This document shows positions 1 through 7,230 of a stretch of DNA of 64,000 nt, one piece after another. How positions within the stretch are numbered: the stretch's first letter is position 1; each line of letters opens with the position of its first letter. The DNA is taken from NCBI GenBank assembly GCA_002271215.1, contig CP018628.1, positions 372,001 through 436,000 on the forward strand, given 5' to 3'. Source of the stretch: Lelliottia jeotgali (GTDB taxonomy: Bacteria > Pseudomonadota > Gammaproteobacteria > Enterobacterales > Enterobacteriaceae). The position numbers and the translations under genes are program-made. The notes under the pieces were generated by a model. It did not search any database. It was not told the origin of the DNA and saw only the letters and a list, made by a program, of their open reading frames with translations.

Positions 1-990
1 TTTGAGGTGCGAGACAAAGCCGGCGGCTTCAACGTTATCCGCGTGGGCCAGCACGAACTCTTCGTCCTGCGCCGGGCCGGAAAGGGTTTCGTTGTAGTCC
101 GGGGCTTGCAGCGCACGGTCAACCAGCGCCATCGCCATCGCCTTGCGCTCGCCCATGCCAAACACTAAGCCGTAGCCGCGTGTGAAGTGCGGGACGTCGT
201 TTTCGGGGGCCACGAAGCCGTTCACCATTTCGCATTCGGTCATCAGCAGTTCGCCGACGTTGACTGCAAAACCCAGCTCTTCCGGCACGATTTCAACGTC
301 GACATAACCGCTGCGGATTTCGGCGGCAAACGGGTGGTTGCGCCCGTAGCCGCGCTGCGTCGAGTAAGCCAGTGCCAGCAGATAACCCTCGTCGCCGCGC
401 ATCAGCTGTTGCAGGCGTGAGGAGCGGGAGCACGGATAGACCGGCGGGGTACGGGTGACGTCGTCGGGCACGCTGCCGGTGTCCTCTTCGGCTTTTGCCA
501 GCCCCTGATTCGCCAGCAGGCTAAAGACGTGGGGCGCATTTTCCTGCTGTGCGTCGCGGGTGTTCAGCGACGGGGATTCGCCATTCGCCAGCAGAGTGAA
601 ATCCAGCAGGCGGTGGGTGTAGTCGTAGGTCGGGCCGAGAAGTTGGCCGCCGGGAATGTCTTTATAGACCGCAGAAATTCGGCGCTCAAGGCGCATCTCT
701 GCGCTGTTCAGCGGCTCGCTGACCGCCAGTTTGGCCAGCGTAGTGCGGTAGGCACGCAGCAGGAAGATCGCTTCGACGTTGTCGCCGCTGGCCTGTTTCA
801 GCGCCAGCGCGGCCAGTTCACGGTCGGCGATCCCGCCTTCGGTCATGACGCGATCGACGGCCAGATTCAGCTGCTGTTCAATTTGCTCGACGCTCAGTTC
901 GGCAAGCTGTTCATCGCCGCGTCTTCTGTGCTCTTGCAGTGCATGGGCGGCGGCTATCGCCTTTTCGCCCCCTTTGACGGCAACGTACAT
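1..990 (-). CDS. phnI: PhnI, C-P lyase core subunit (partial, 3' end outside window)
   Basis: PhnI is part of the PhnGHIJ carbon-phosphorus lyase core complex. With PhnL and PhnM it makes ribose-1-methylphosphonate-5-triphosphate from ATP and methylphosphonate in the cytoplasm. The reading frame stays open from the ATG at 990 to the left window edge, about 330 codons against roughly 354 in E. coli, so only the C-terminus is missing. The translation begins [12 protein letters not shown], which is typical of the family. The start codon overlaps the phnH stop as ATGA, so the two are translationally coupled. It is the most distal phn gene visible; phnJ and later genes should lie to the left. Confidence 0.95.
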   Translation of the reverse strand, partial: MYVAVKGGEKAIAAAHALQEHRRRGDEQLAELSVEQIEQQLNLAVDRVMTEGGIADRELAALALKQASGDNVEAIFLLRAYRTTLAKLAVSEPLNSAEMRLERRISAVYKDIPGGQLLGPTYDYTHRLLDFTLLANGESPSLNTRDAQQENAPHVFSLLANQGLAKAEEDTGSVPDDVTRTPPVYPCSRSSRLQQLMRGDEGYLLALAYSTQRGYGRNHPFAAEIRSGYVDVEIVPEELGFAVNVGELLMTECEMVNGFVAPENDVPHFTRGYGLVFGMGERKAMAMALVDRALQAPDYNETLSGPAQDEEFVLAHADNVEAAGFVSHLK

Positions 991-1574
991 CAGCACACCT
1001 CGACATGTGTGGTTCGTGGGATAGCCAGCAGGCGTTCGCCGCAGGTGAGGATCAAGTCGATACCCAGCGGGAACGGATGCGGACGTTCGGTCAGCTCGTG
1101 AATGATGCACTCCGGCAGTTGCGGCGCGACCATGCGCTCGTCGGCGATCCCGGCCCCGGTCAGGCGTAGCATGCGGCCACCGCTCAGGCTGGCGACCTGT
1201 AAGATCAGCGTGGCGCTGGTTTCGGGCGCGACGGCGCTGCCTTCAGAAAGCGCATTCAGCTGTTCGTGACTGATTTTTTCGTCGGCAACGGCGAATACCG
1301 CCTGCTGTGGCTGATCGACAAGCGGTGCGCTGGTGTGAAAACGCAGATTCTGGCTGGCAATGTCGTTGGTCATGCTGGCAGACAGCCAGACCGGCGTGTC
1401 GGCGTCGGCCAGGGTCAGTAGCACGCTGGTGGCGGCGATGTTCAGCGGCTGCCAGCCGTGAGTGAGCTGATGCAGCGAGACAATCATGCCCGGCTCGCTC
1501 ATGGCTTTCAGCAGACGACGAAAACTGTGCTGGGCATCCTGCACGGCAAGGGTAAAAGCAGGTTGAAGCGTCAT
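990..1574 (-). CDS. phnH: PhnH, C-P lyase core subunit
   Basis: 194 residues, the normal family length. PhnH is a homodimeric subunit of the PhnGHIJ core complex for phosphonate breakdown. The protein begins [20 protein letters not shown] and shows no signal peptide. Its ATG overlaps the phnG stop (ATGA) and its own TGA overlaps the phnI ATG, so it sits in a tightly coupled series with no room for internal promoters. It is expected to be expressed from the Pho-controlled promoter upstream of phnC. Confidence 0.96.
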   Translation of the reverse strand: MTLQPAFTLAVQDAQHSFRRLLKAMSEPGMIVSLHQLTHGWQPLNIAATSVLLTLADADTPVWLSASMTNDIASQNLRFHTSAPLVDQPQQAVFAVADEKISHEQLNALSEGSAVAPETSATLILQVASLSGGRMLRLTGAGIADERMVAPQLPECIIHELTERPHPFPLGIDLILTCGERLLAIPRTTHVEVC

Positions 1575-2023
1575 GCGTTATCTCCGCGAACAAGCGTAAA
1601 GAAGTCGACCAGGCTGGTGTTCACTTCCGCCTGACGAGCGGCGATTCGCGCGGCACGGTCGGCTTCCAGCGGGGCAATTAAGGTTTCCATCAACGACTGA
1701 AAATGGGTCGGTTCCTGCAATAACGCGTCGATGACGGCGCACTGCTCGGCGTGCTGTTTGTCGCGCCCCAGCTGATAGCTGTAACCGAGCGTGCCGCTTT
1801 TGAGGCGAATCACGGCGCGGGTGAGCGTGGCGTCCCCGGCAAAAAAGCGCTCGCCGGTGCCACCCATACGCGCCTGGATCTGCACCAGGCCAATCTCTGG
1901 CGCACGGATGGTCTCGTATTCCGGCGCGACGTTGAGCACACGCAGGCGTTCACGCAGCGCGGTGGGCTGGCTGTGGGCGAGGACGCTCATCCAGCGCTGG
2001 CGGGTGGGAGTATCGAAATGCAT
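1571..2023 (-). CDS. phnG: PhnG, C-P lyase core subunit
   Basis: 150 residues, the usual PhnG length. It is a subunit of the PhnGHIJ complex that transfers the phosphonate to the ribose C1 of ATP. The start at 2023 begins [20 protein letters not shown]. The ATG lies directly against the phnF stop (no spacer), and its TGA overlaps the phnH ATG by four bases, which indicates coupled translation. A longer frame runs on the opposite strand here but is a codon-bias shadow. Confidence 0.95.
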   Translation of the reverse strand: MHFDTPTRQRWMSVLAHSQPTALRERLRVLNVAPEYETIRAPEIGLVQIQARMGGTGERFFAGDATLTRAVIRLKSGTLGYSYQLGRDKQHAEQCAVIDALLQEPTHFQSLMETLIAPLEADRAARIAARQAEVNTSLVDFFTLVRGDNA

Positions 2024-2749
2024 TCAGTGCTCCATAGTGAATTCGATCATGTCGGCGCGGGTCAGGCTGACGGAGTACTCCGTCGCGTTGACGTCGCCGT
2101 CACGGTGGTTGAGGGTGCGCACGCAGAGCAGCGGCGCCATGTTCGGGATCTCCAGCACTTTGCTCTCTTTGGCCTGCGCACGACGGGCGCTAATCCGCGT
2201 CTGGGTGCGTCTGAGGGCGATGCCGGTGGCGTCAAACAGGAAGTCATGCAGCGAGCCGCTGGAGAAATGTTGCAGCGTCGGCCAGAGGGCGAGGTCAGCG
2301 AAGTAGTGATCGATCTGACAGACCGCCACGCCGTTGACGCGTCTCAGCGTTCGTAGATGCACGACGTTGTCGCCCTCCTGAATCCCCAGCGCATCGGCGA
2401 TGTGGCTTGACGCGGGGCGCAGCACCGAGAGCAGTTTTTCGCTGGTCGGGTGGCTGCCCTGATCGAGCAGGTTCTGGCTAAAACGCGCCTGCGAGTTGAG
2501 CGGGTAGTCGAACGGGCGCATCAGGACCAGCACACCGATTCCCTGGCGGCGCTGGACCCAGCCACGCTCCACCAGTTGGTCGATGGCGCGACGCAGGGTG
2601 TGACGGTTCACTTCGTAGCGGTCGGCGAGCTGCTGTTCCGCGGGGAGGTAGTCACCGCAACGGTAGTGCGTGCGCAGTTCGACTTCGAGCTTCGCGGCGA
2701 TCTCTTGCCAGCGCGTTGGGTAACTGGTCGGATGTCTGGATAAGTGCAT
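2024..2749 (-). CDS. phnF: PhnF, GntR-family (HutC type) transcriptional regulator of the phn operon
   Basis: 241 residues from the ATG at 2749, the same length as E. coli PhnF. An N-terminal winged helix (about residues 15-75, including VNRHTLRRAIDQLVERGW) binds DNA. The rest is a UTRA ligand-binding domain that probably senses a phosphonate-pathway metabolite. An in-frame TTG lies three codons earlier, but the GAGG sequence is correctly spaced only for the ATG. It lies between transport genes (phnCDE) and lyase genes (phnG onward), 20 nt after phnE. Its exact operator is not evident to me. Confidence 0.93.
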   Translation of the reverse strand: MHLSRHPTSYPTRWQEIAAKLEVELRTHYRCGDYLPAEQQLADRYEVNRHTLRRAIDQLVERGWVQRRQGIGVLVLMRPFDYPLNSQARFSQNLLDQGSHPTSEKLLSVLRPASSHIADALGIQEGDNVVHLRTLRRVNGVAVCQIDHYFADLALWPTLQHFSSGSLHDFLFDATGIALRRTQTRISARRAQAKESKVLEIPNMAPLLCVRTLNHRDGDVNATEYSVSLTRADMIEFTMEH

Positions 2750-2769
2750 AGAAATCAAAGCCTCGCTTC

Positions 2770-3549
2770 TCAGATGAAGTGCTTACGCAAACGTTGAGAA
2801 AGGAAATCCAGCAGGCTGACGGTGATGATGATGAGGACCATCAGGGCGCAGGTTTGCTGGAACTGGAAGCCGCGAATCGCTTCCCACAGGGTGACGCCAA
2901 TTCCGCCTGCGCCGACCATACCGACCACCGTCGCTGAGCGAACGTTGGATTCGAAACGGTAGAGGGAGTAGGAGATTAAAAGTGGCATCACCTGCGGCAG
3001 GACGCCGTAGAGAATCTCTTCAATTTTATTGGCACCCGTGGCGCGGATGCCTTCCACCGGACCGGGTTCGATAGCTTCAACCGCTTCTGACAGCAGCTTG
3101 GAGAGGACGCCAGTGGTGTGGATGAACAGGGCCATCACACCTGCGAACGGACCGAGGCCCACCGCGACCACGAACAGCATCGCAAAGACCATTTCGTTGA
3201 TGGCGCGACAGGCGTCCATCAGGCGGCGCATTGGCTGGAAAATCCACCAGGGGACGATGTTTTCGGCGCTCATCAGGCCAAACGGGATGGAGAGGATGAC
3301 TGCCAGCGCGGTTCCCCAGACGGCGATTTGCATGGTGACCGCCATTTCGCTGAGATAGTCACGCCACTGGCTGAAGTCCGGCGGGAAGAAGTCGGCGGCG
3401 AAGGTCGCCATGTTGCCGGAGTCTTTGACCAGCATCAGCGGGTCCATTTCCGCACCTTTCCAGGAGACGATGAGCACCGCCAGCAGGATGGCCCAGCTCA
3501 AAAGCGAGAACCAGCTGCGTTTCGGGGGTGGGACGGTGATGGTTTGCAT
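2770..3549 (-). CDS. phnE: PhnE, phosphonate ABC transporter permease
   Basis: 259 residues forming an inner-membrane permease with about six hydrophobic segments and the binding-protein-dependent transport signature in the second half ([20 protein letters not shown]). It pairs with the ATPase PhnC and the binding protein PhnD to import phosphonates and, more weakly, phosphate and its esters. The frame is uninterrupted. In E. coli K-12 an 8-bp duplication makes this gene cryptic, so this copy is expected to be functional. An 83-bp spacer with a palindromic repeat separates it from phnD. Confidence 0.95.
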   Translation of the reverse strand: MQTITVPPPKRSWFSLLSWAILLAVLIVSWKGAEMDPLMLVKDSGNMATFAADFFPPDFSQWRDYLSEMAVTMQIAVWGTALAVILSIPFGLMSAENIVPWWIFQPMRRLMDACRAINEMVFAMLFVVAVGLGPFAGVMALFIHTTGVLSKLLSEAVEAIEPGPVEGIRATGANKIEEILYGVLPQVMPLLISYSLYRFESNVRSATVVGMVGAGGIGVTLWEAIRGFQFQQTCALMVLIIITVSLLDFLSQRLRKHFI

Positions 3550-3565
3550 GAGTTCTCCTAAAGTT

Positions 3566-3628
3566 TTCTCCCTCTCCCTGGGGGAGAGGGGACTGGATCA
3601 ACGCCCTCATTCGACAGGAGAGGGAGAA
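3566..3628. repeat. Palindromic CCCTCTCCC-type element in the phnD-phnE spacer
   Basis: A perfect 12-bp inverted repeat (TTCTCCCTCTCC at 3566-3577 and GGAGAGGGAGAA at 3617-3628) spans most of the phnD-phnE spacer. A shorter inner palindrome (CCCTCTCCC/GGGAGAGGG type) lies inside. The same motif family occurs at 34084-34118 and 43990-44185, so it is a dispersed element. In the transcript it would form a strong hairpin between two transporter genes and could adjust their relative amounts. That role is inference. Confidence 0.7.
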
Positions 3629-3632
3629 CAAA

Positions 3633-4655
3633 TTACTGCACCGCTTTATTCACTGATGTCATCGCGCTTAGCGCGGCGGTCAGGCGGTCGAGATCTTCCA
3701 GCTGCGCCTGAATCACCGACACTTTGCTGGTCTTCTCTTCCGTGTTCAGACCTTTGTTGTCCTTCACGCCCTGCATCTCTTTAAACAGCGCCAGTTGGCG
3801 GATTGGCACCAGCTGCAGGTCGCTTGAGGCGCGGAACGGCGCCCATCCCAGGCGTTCGAGGACGGTTTTCTCTTCGGCGGTTTTGCCGTAATTCATGAAG
3901 AAGTCGTAGACCTTATCCTTGGTGCTCTCGGAGAGGTTTTTACGCCACACAATCGGGTCGCCAGGGATCAGCGGTGATTTCCAGATAACTTTCAGCTGCT
4001 TCAGTTTTTCTGGAGCGGAAGTCTTCAACTTATCGAGGTTTTCGGTGTTGTTGGTGGCGACGTCGACCTGTTTATTGGCGACGGCCAGGGCGTTGGTTTC
4101 GTGTCCGGCATTGACCGTGCGTTTGAATTCGCTGGCAGAGGCGTTGTTTTTCGCGAAGACGTAGTAGCCAGGGACCAGGAAACCGGAGGTCGAGTTCGGG
4201 TCACCGTTGCCGAAGGTCAGCTCTTTGCGTTTGGCGAGCATGTCGTTGAGGTTGTTGATCGGGCTGTCTTTGTTGACGATCAGCACGCTCCAGTAACCCG
4301 GAGAACCATCAGCAGCAACGGTCTGTGCAAAGACCTGGCCGTTAGCGCGATCTACCGCTTCCATCGCGGAGAGGTTGCCGTACCAGGCGATGTCGACTTT
4401 GTTAAAACGCATCCCCTGGATGATGCCCGCGTAATCTGGGGCGAAGAAGGCGTTCACTTTGATGCCCAGTTTGGTTTCCATATCTTTCAGGAACGGTTCC
4501 CACTGGGGTTTCAGGTTTTGCTGTGATTCTGTCGAAATAATGCCGAAGTTCAGGGCTTTTTCCTGCTCTTGCTCCTGCGCATAGGCCGGGCTTAACAGGG
4601 TGCTGATGCTGAACATGCTGGTGAAGGCCAGCGCGGCAACGGCTTTATAGCTCAT
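3633..4655 (-). CDS. phnD: PhnD, periplasmic phosphonate-binding protein
   Basis: 340 residues. The N-terminus (MSYKAVAALAFTSMFSIST, then a cut after the AYA near residue 26) is a Sec signal peptide. The mature protein is a periplasmic solute-binding protein that delivers phosphonates such as 2-aminoethylphosphonate to PhnE/PhnC. The ribose/phosphonate-binding family pattern is visible in the segment around NGDPNSTSGFLVPG. A small acidic repeat (QEQEQE) follows the cleavage site. It is the second gene of the phn operon, separated from phnC by a 158-bp spacer that holds a repeat. Confidence 0.96.
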   Translation of the reverse strand: MSYKAVAALAFTSMFSISTLLSPAYAQEQEQEKALNFGIISTESQQNLKPQWEPFLKDMETKLGIKVNAFFAPDYAGIIQGMRFNKVDIAWYGNLSAMEAVDRANGQVFAQTVAADGSPGYWSVLIVNKDSPINNLNDMLAKRKELTFGNGDPNSTSGFLVPGYYVFAKNNASASEFKRTVNAGHETNALAVANKQVDVATNNTENLDKLKTSAPEKLKQLKVIWKSPLIPGDPIVWRKNLSESTKDKVYDFFMNYGKTAEEKTVLERLGWAPFRASSDLQLVPIRQLALFKEMQGVKDNKGLNTEEKTSKVSVIQAQLEDLDRLTAALSAMTSVNKAVQ

Positions 4656-4696
4656 CTATCATCCTCATTTGGCATTGTTCCAGGCTATTTCACTTG

Positions 4697-4808
4697 CCAG
4701 CTTGAACCCGGGCAGTGCTCAAAATCCTCACGTACAACGTGTACGCTCCGGTTTTTCCGCGCTGTCCGTGTCCAATCTGGCTGCGCCAATTACGCCTGGT
4801 CTTTTCAG
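4697..4808. repeat. Dispersed-type repeat between phnC and phnD
   Basis: The 158-bp spacer between phnC and phnD is unusually long for this operon. It contains a short dyad (CGTACAACGTGTACG, 4731-4745) followed by a GC-rich tract with short self-complementary blocks. From memory, very similar tracts recur between genes in many enterobacterial genomes, so I call it a dispersed intergenic repeat. No second copy is present in this window, so the repeat status rests on recall. Confidence 0.45.
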
Positions 4809-4813
4809 TTAAA

Positions 4814-5602
4814 TTAAGCAGCCTGCGCGTTCTCTTCGACGCGGTTAATGCTGCGGTACAGGTGGTCAAATCTTTCATTATCAAAGTGTTGGCTTGCACC
4901 GTCGTAAAACACATGCCCCTGACGCAGGGCGACGATGCGCTCGCAGTAGCGCAGGGCGTAATCCACCTGATGCAGCGTGACCACGACGGTGATGCCGTCG
5001 TTCTGGTTAATGTCGCGCAGGGTTTCCATCACGATGCGGGCCGATTCTGGGTCCAGCGAGGCGATGGGTTCATCGGCGAGGATCACTTTGGCTTTTTGCA
5101 TAAGCGCTCGGGCAATCGCCACGCGCTGCTGCTGTCCGCCGGAAAGCGTTGAGACGCGCTGGTGGGCGAAATGGGCCATTCCGACGCGGGTCAGTGCCTG
5201 AAGCGCCTGCTGTTTTTGCGCAGGTGAGAACCAGCGCAGGCAGGTGCGCCAGAAAGGCGTGCTGCCGAGCGCGCCGATCAGCACGTTCTCGAGCACCGTC
5301 AGGCGGTTGACCAGGTTAAATTGCTGGAAGATACAGCCCGTTTGCGCGCGGCTTTTGCGGATATCGCCCGCCAGACGGCCTGCGCGCTGCACGGTGTTGC
5401 CCAGCAGCTCAATATGGCTTTCTGGCGTTTTGTCGCCGGTGATGAGGCCGCTGAGATGGCGCAGAAGGGTGGATTTTCCGGAACCGGAAGGCCCGAGCAG
5501 CGCCACCATTTCGCCCTGCTGGACGGTCAGATCAACGGCATGCAGAGCCTTGTTGTGGTGAAAGGTCTTGCTCAGTTTCTCGACGCGGATGACAGTTTGC
5601 AT
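4814..5602 (-). CDS. phnC: PhnC, phosphonate ABC transporter ATP-binding protein
   Basis: 262 residues. Walker A (GPSGSGKST, about residues 38-46), the ABC signature [15 protein letters not shown], and Walker B (VILADEP) are all present, followed by the switch histidine in TLHQVD. PhnC energises phosphonate import with PhnE and PhnD. It is the first gene of the phn operon. A Pho-box-like sequence lies about 40-60 bp upstream, which fits induction by PhoB during phosphate starvation. Confidence 0.96.
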   Translation of the reverse strand: MQTVIRVEKLSKTFHHNKALHAVDLTVQQGEMVALLGPSGSGKSTLLRHLSGLITGDKTPESHIELLGNTVQRAGRLAGDIRKSRAQTGCIFQQFNLVNRLTVLENVLIGALGSTPFWRTCLRWFSPAQKQQALQALTRVGMAHFAHQRVSTLSGGQQQRVAIARALMQKAKVILADEPIASLDPESARIVMETLRDINQNDGITVVVTLHQVDYALRYCERIVALRQGHVFYDGASQHFDNERFDHLYRSINRVEENAQAA

Positions 5603-5643
5603 GTTCAGGCCTCACGATAAATGTGGCCTCATGCTGGCGGATT

Positions 5644-5663
5644 AATGTGACATTTAGGTTAAG
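5644..5663 (-). promoter_or_regulatory. Candidate Pho box upstream of phnC
   Basis: Read on the minus strand, this region carries TTAACC, an A/T spacer and ATGTCAC. The second half matches the PhoB heptamer CTGTCAY at 6 of 7 positions; the first half is weak. The E. coli phnC promoter, as I recall it, has a very similar TTAACC...TCACA arrangement at the same place, which supports the assignment. A PhoB matrix score would settle it. Confidence 0.5.
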
Positions 5664-5734
5664 TATTGGTTGCGGGAGTTTGAAGAGTTGAAGTGAATGC
5701 GATGACAGGCGGAGGGGACGCCTCCGCCAGACGA

Positions 5735-6166
5735 TTATTGCTGTTTGACGACGTTGATCATCCAGGGCACGCCATATTTATCGGTCACTTTGCCGAAACC
5801 GTGCGCCCAGAAGGTCTCCTGCCAGGCCATTTCGACATTGCCGCCAGCGGCGAGTTTGTCGAACCAGCCTTTGCCTTCGGCCACGTCCTGGGTGTCGAGC
5901 ACCAGCGTAAATCCTGCGTACTGCGCGTTGCCGCCGGGCACGCCGTCGCTCATCATAATTTCGCTGCCCGCGATACGAACATTGGAATGAGCGATGGCGG
6001 TGTCAGGAAATTGCATACCGGAAGGGCAGCCTTCTTCGCTGTTTCCGTCTTTGGGCATTTCGCCGTAGGTGATTTTGTAGGTGAGTTCTGCGCCGACAGC
6101 TTGCTGATAGAAGGCGATGGCCTCTGCACAGTTTCCGGCGAATGAAATGTAGGGACTTAACGGCAT
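5735..6166 (-). CDS. yjdN: YjdN (formerly PhnB), glyoxalase/VOC-fold protein
   Basis: 143 residues from the ATG at 6166 (MPLSPYISFAGNCAEA). A GAGG lies about 8 nt before this ATG; an in-frame ATG two codons earlier is too close to it. The protein has the paired beta-alpha-beta-beta-beta units of the vicinal-oxygen-chelate fold (PhnB/3-demethylubiquinone-9 methyltransferase-like). Its reaction is unknown. Despite the old name it is not needed for phosphonate use in E. coli. It lies 132 bp upstream of phnC in the same orientation. Confidence 0.9.
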   Translation of the reverse strand: MPLSPYISFAGNCAEAIAFYQQAVGAELTYKITYGEMPKDGNSEEGCPSGMQFPDTAIAHSNVRIAGSEIMMSDGVPGGNAQYAGFTLVLDTQDVAEGKGWFDKLAAGGNVEMAWQETFWAHGFGKVTDKYGVPWMINVVKQQ

Positions 6167-6213
6167 AATCATTACCTCAGGTAAGAGAAGCCCATTAAGT
6201 GTAGTTCTTTTAT

Positions 6214-6281
6214 TGTAGGCCGGATAAGCGCAGCGCATCCGGCAAAAGCGCCCGGTGGCGCTGCGCTTACCGGGCCTACGA
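6214..6281. repeat. REP/BIME element between yjdN and yjdM
   Basis: Two convergent REP units are visible: TGTAGGCCGGATAAGCG...GCATCCGGCA, then GCCCGGTGGCGCTGCG...CCGGGCCTACG. Together they form the head-to-tail pair typical of a bacterial interspersed mosaic element. It lies between two genes read in the same direction and could stabilise the upstream mRNA end or bind DNA gyrase or Pol I, as known for the family. Confidence 0.88.
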
Positions 6282-6301
6282 AGACAATAATGTCTTAACT
6301 A

Positions 6302-6637
6302 TCAGTTCTTTTTAACGAACTCTGATTTGAGCTTCATTGGCCCGAAGCCATCAATTTTGCAATCAATATTATGATCGCCTTCGACCAGGCGGATATTCTT
6401 CACTTTGGTACCGATTTTCAGCATTGAAGAGGCGCCTTTGACTTTCAGGTCTTTTACCACGGTGACGCTATCGCCGTCGGCCAGCAGATTACCGTTGGCA
6501 TCTTTAACAATCAGCGCATCGCTATCTTGCGACGGTTCTGCATCATTCCATTCATGGGCGCATTCAGGGCAAATGAACATCCCATTATCTTCGTAGGTGT
6601 ATTCAGAATTACATTTAGGACAGTGTGGAAGTGACAT
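6302..6637 (-). CDS. yjdM: YjdM (formerly PhnA), zinc-ribbon protein
   Basis: 111 residues from the ATG at 6637, with GAGGAT well spaced upstream. The N-terminus holds a zinc ribbon with two CxxC pairs (CPKC and CPEC, residues 6-27) and the C-terminal half is the conserved PhnA domain ([14 protein letters not shown]). E. coli YjdM was once called alkylphosphonate uptake protein PhnA, but its function in E. coli is not established. Related PhnA proteins in other bacteria include phosphonoacetate hydrolases by name only. Confidence 0.92.
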   Translation of the reverse strand: MSLPHCPKCNSEYTYEDNGMFICPECAHEWNDAEPSQDSDALIVKDANGNLLADGDSVTVVKDLKVKGASSMLKIGTKVKNIRLVEGDHNIDCKIDGFGPMKLKSEFVKKN

Positions 6638-7230
6638 ATCGGTATCCTCAAAAAGGCTAAAGGGGCTGGAAAGTGCCAGCCAAAACCCGGCTGTTTGCCG
6701 AAAAAGGCGTAAAGTATAGCGTAAGTCCACACATTTGTCGGTGACATTCTTTTTTTTGAAAATAGTTAAAAGACAGCGTCTGGAGTGACACTTTCTGTCA
6801 GTCACTTAAGCGATGCTTACAGCGTACTTAAGATTTAAAATCGCGTAAGGAAATATATCGAATATTTTATTGCGCAAATTGCCAGGTACTGTCATTTCGG
6901 ATAAGGTGAGGTGAGCAGTTGTTATTGCATCCAGGTTTGCCATTCCTCGTTTGGCGACCGGGAATTACCTCTCTTTTTGGGTGGGTAAATTACTTTGATA
7001 TATCCTATAGCTTCATAAAAATGGTCTACGCTCATTATCTTTCGGCTTTTCTTGCCGAGAGGAGTGTACGAGCGCTTTACGCTGCAATCAGAATATATTC
7101 TGGTTTTTGATCAGGCGCTTATATTCATTGAACATATTTTCCACGCGTAATCAAAAAAGCCGAAATTTCATTATTAAAACTATCCGGCTTAATAAAAGTA
7201 ATAAATTTGCGTTAAGGAAAGGCTTTTATC
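6638..7230. other. Gene-free AT-rich stretch upstream of crfC
   Basis: No supported gene lies in these 593 bp. The part nearest yjdM should hold its promoter. From about 6820 the DNA becomes clearly AT-rich. It contains a perfect 14-bp palindrome (CAGAATATATTCTG, 7089-7102) directly followed by GTTTTT, which looks like a weak terminator on the plus strand. It also contains an inverted AAGCCG/CGGCTT pair (7157-7194 region), which on the minus strand is followed by a T-run. A small RNA is possible but unproven. Confidence 0.4.

Noticed and set aside
6919..7110. 63-codon ORF upstream of crfC
   Set aside because: Non-ATG start, no ribosome-binding site and no recognisable features; it ends in a palindrome that looks like a terminator.
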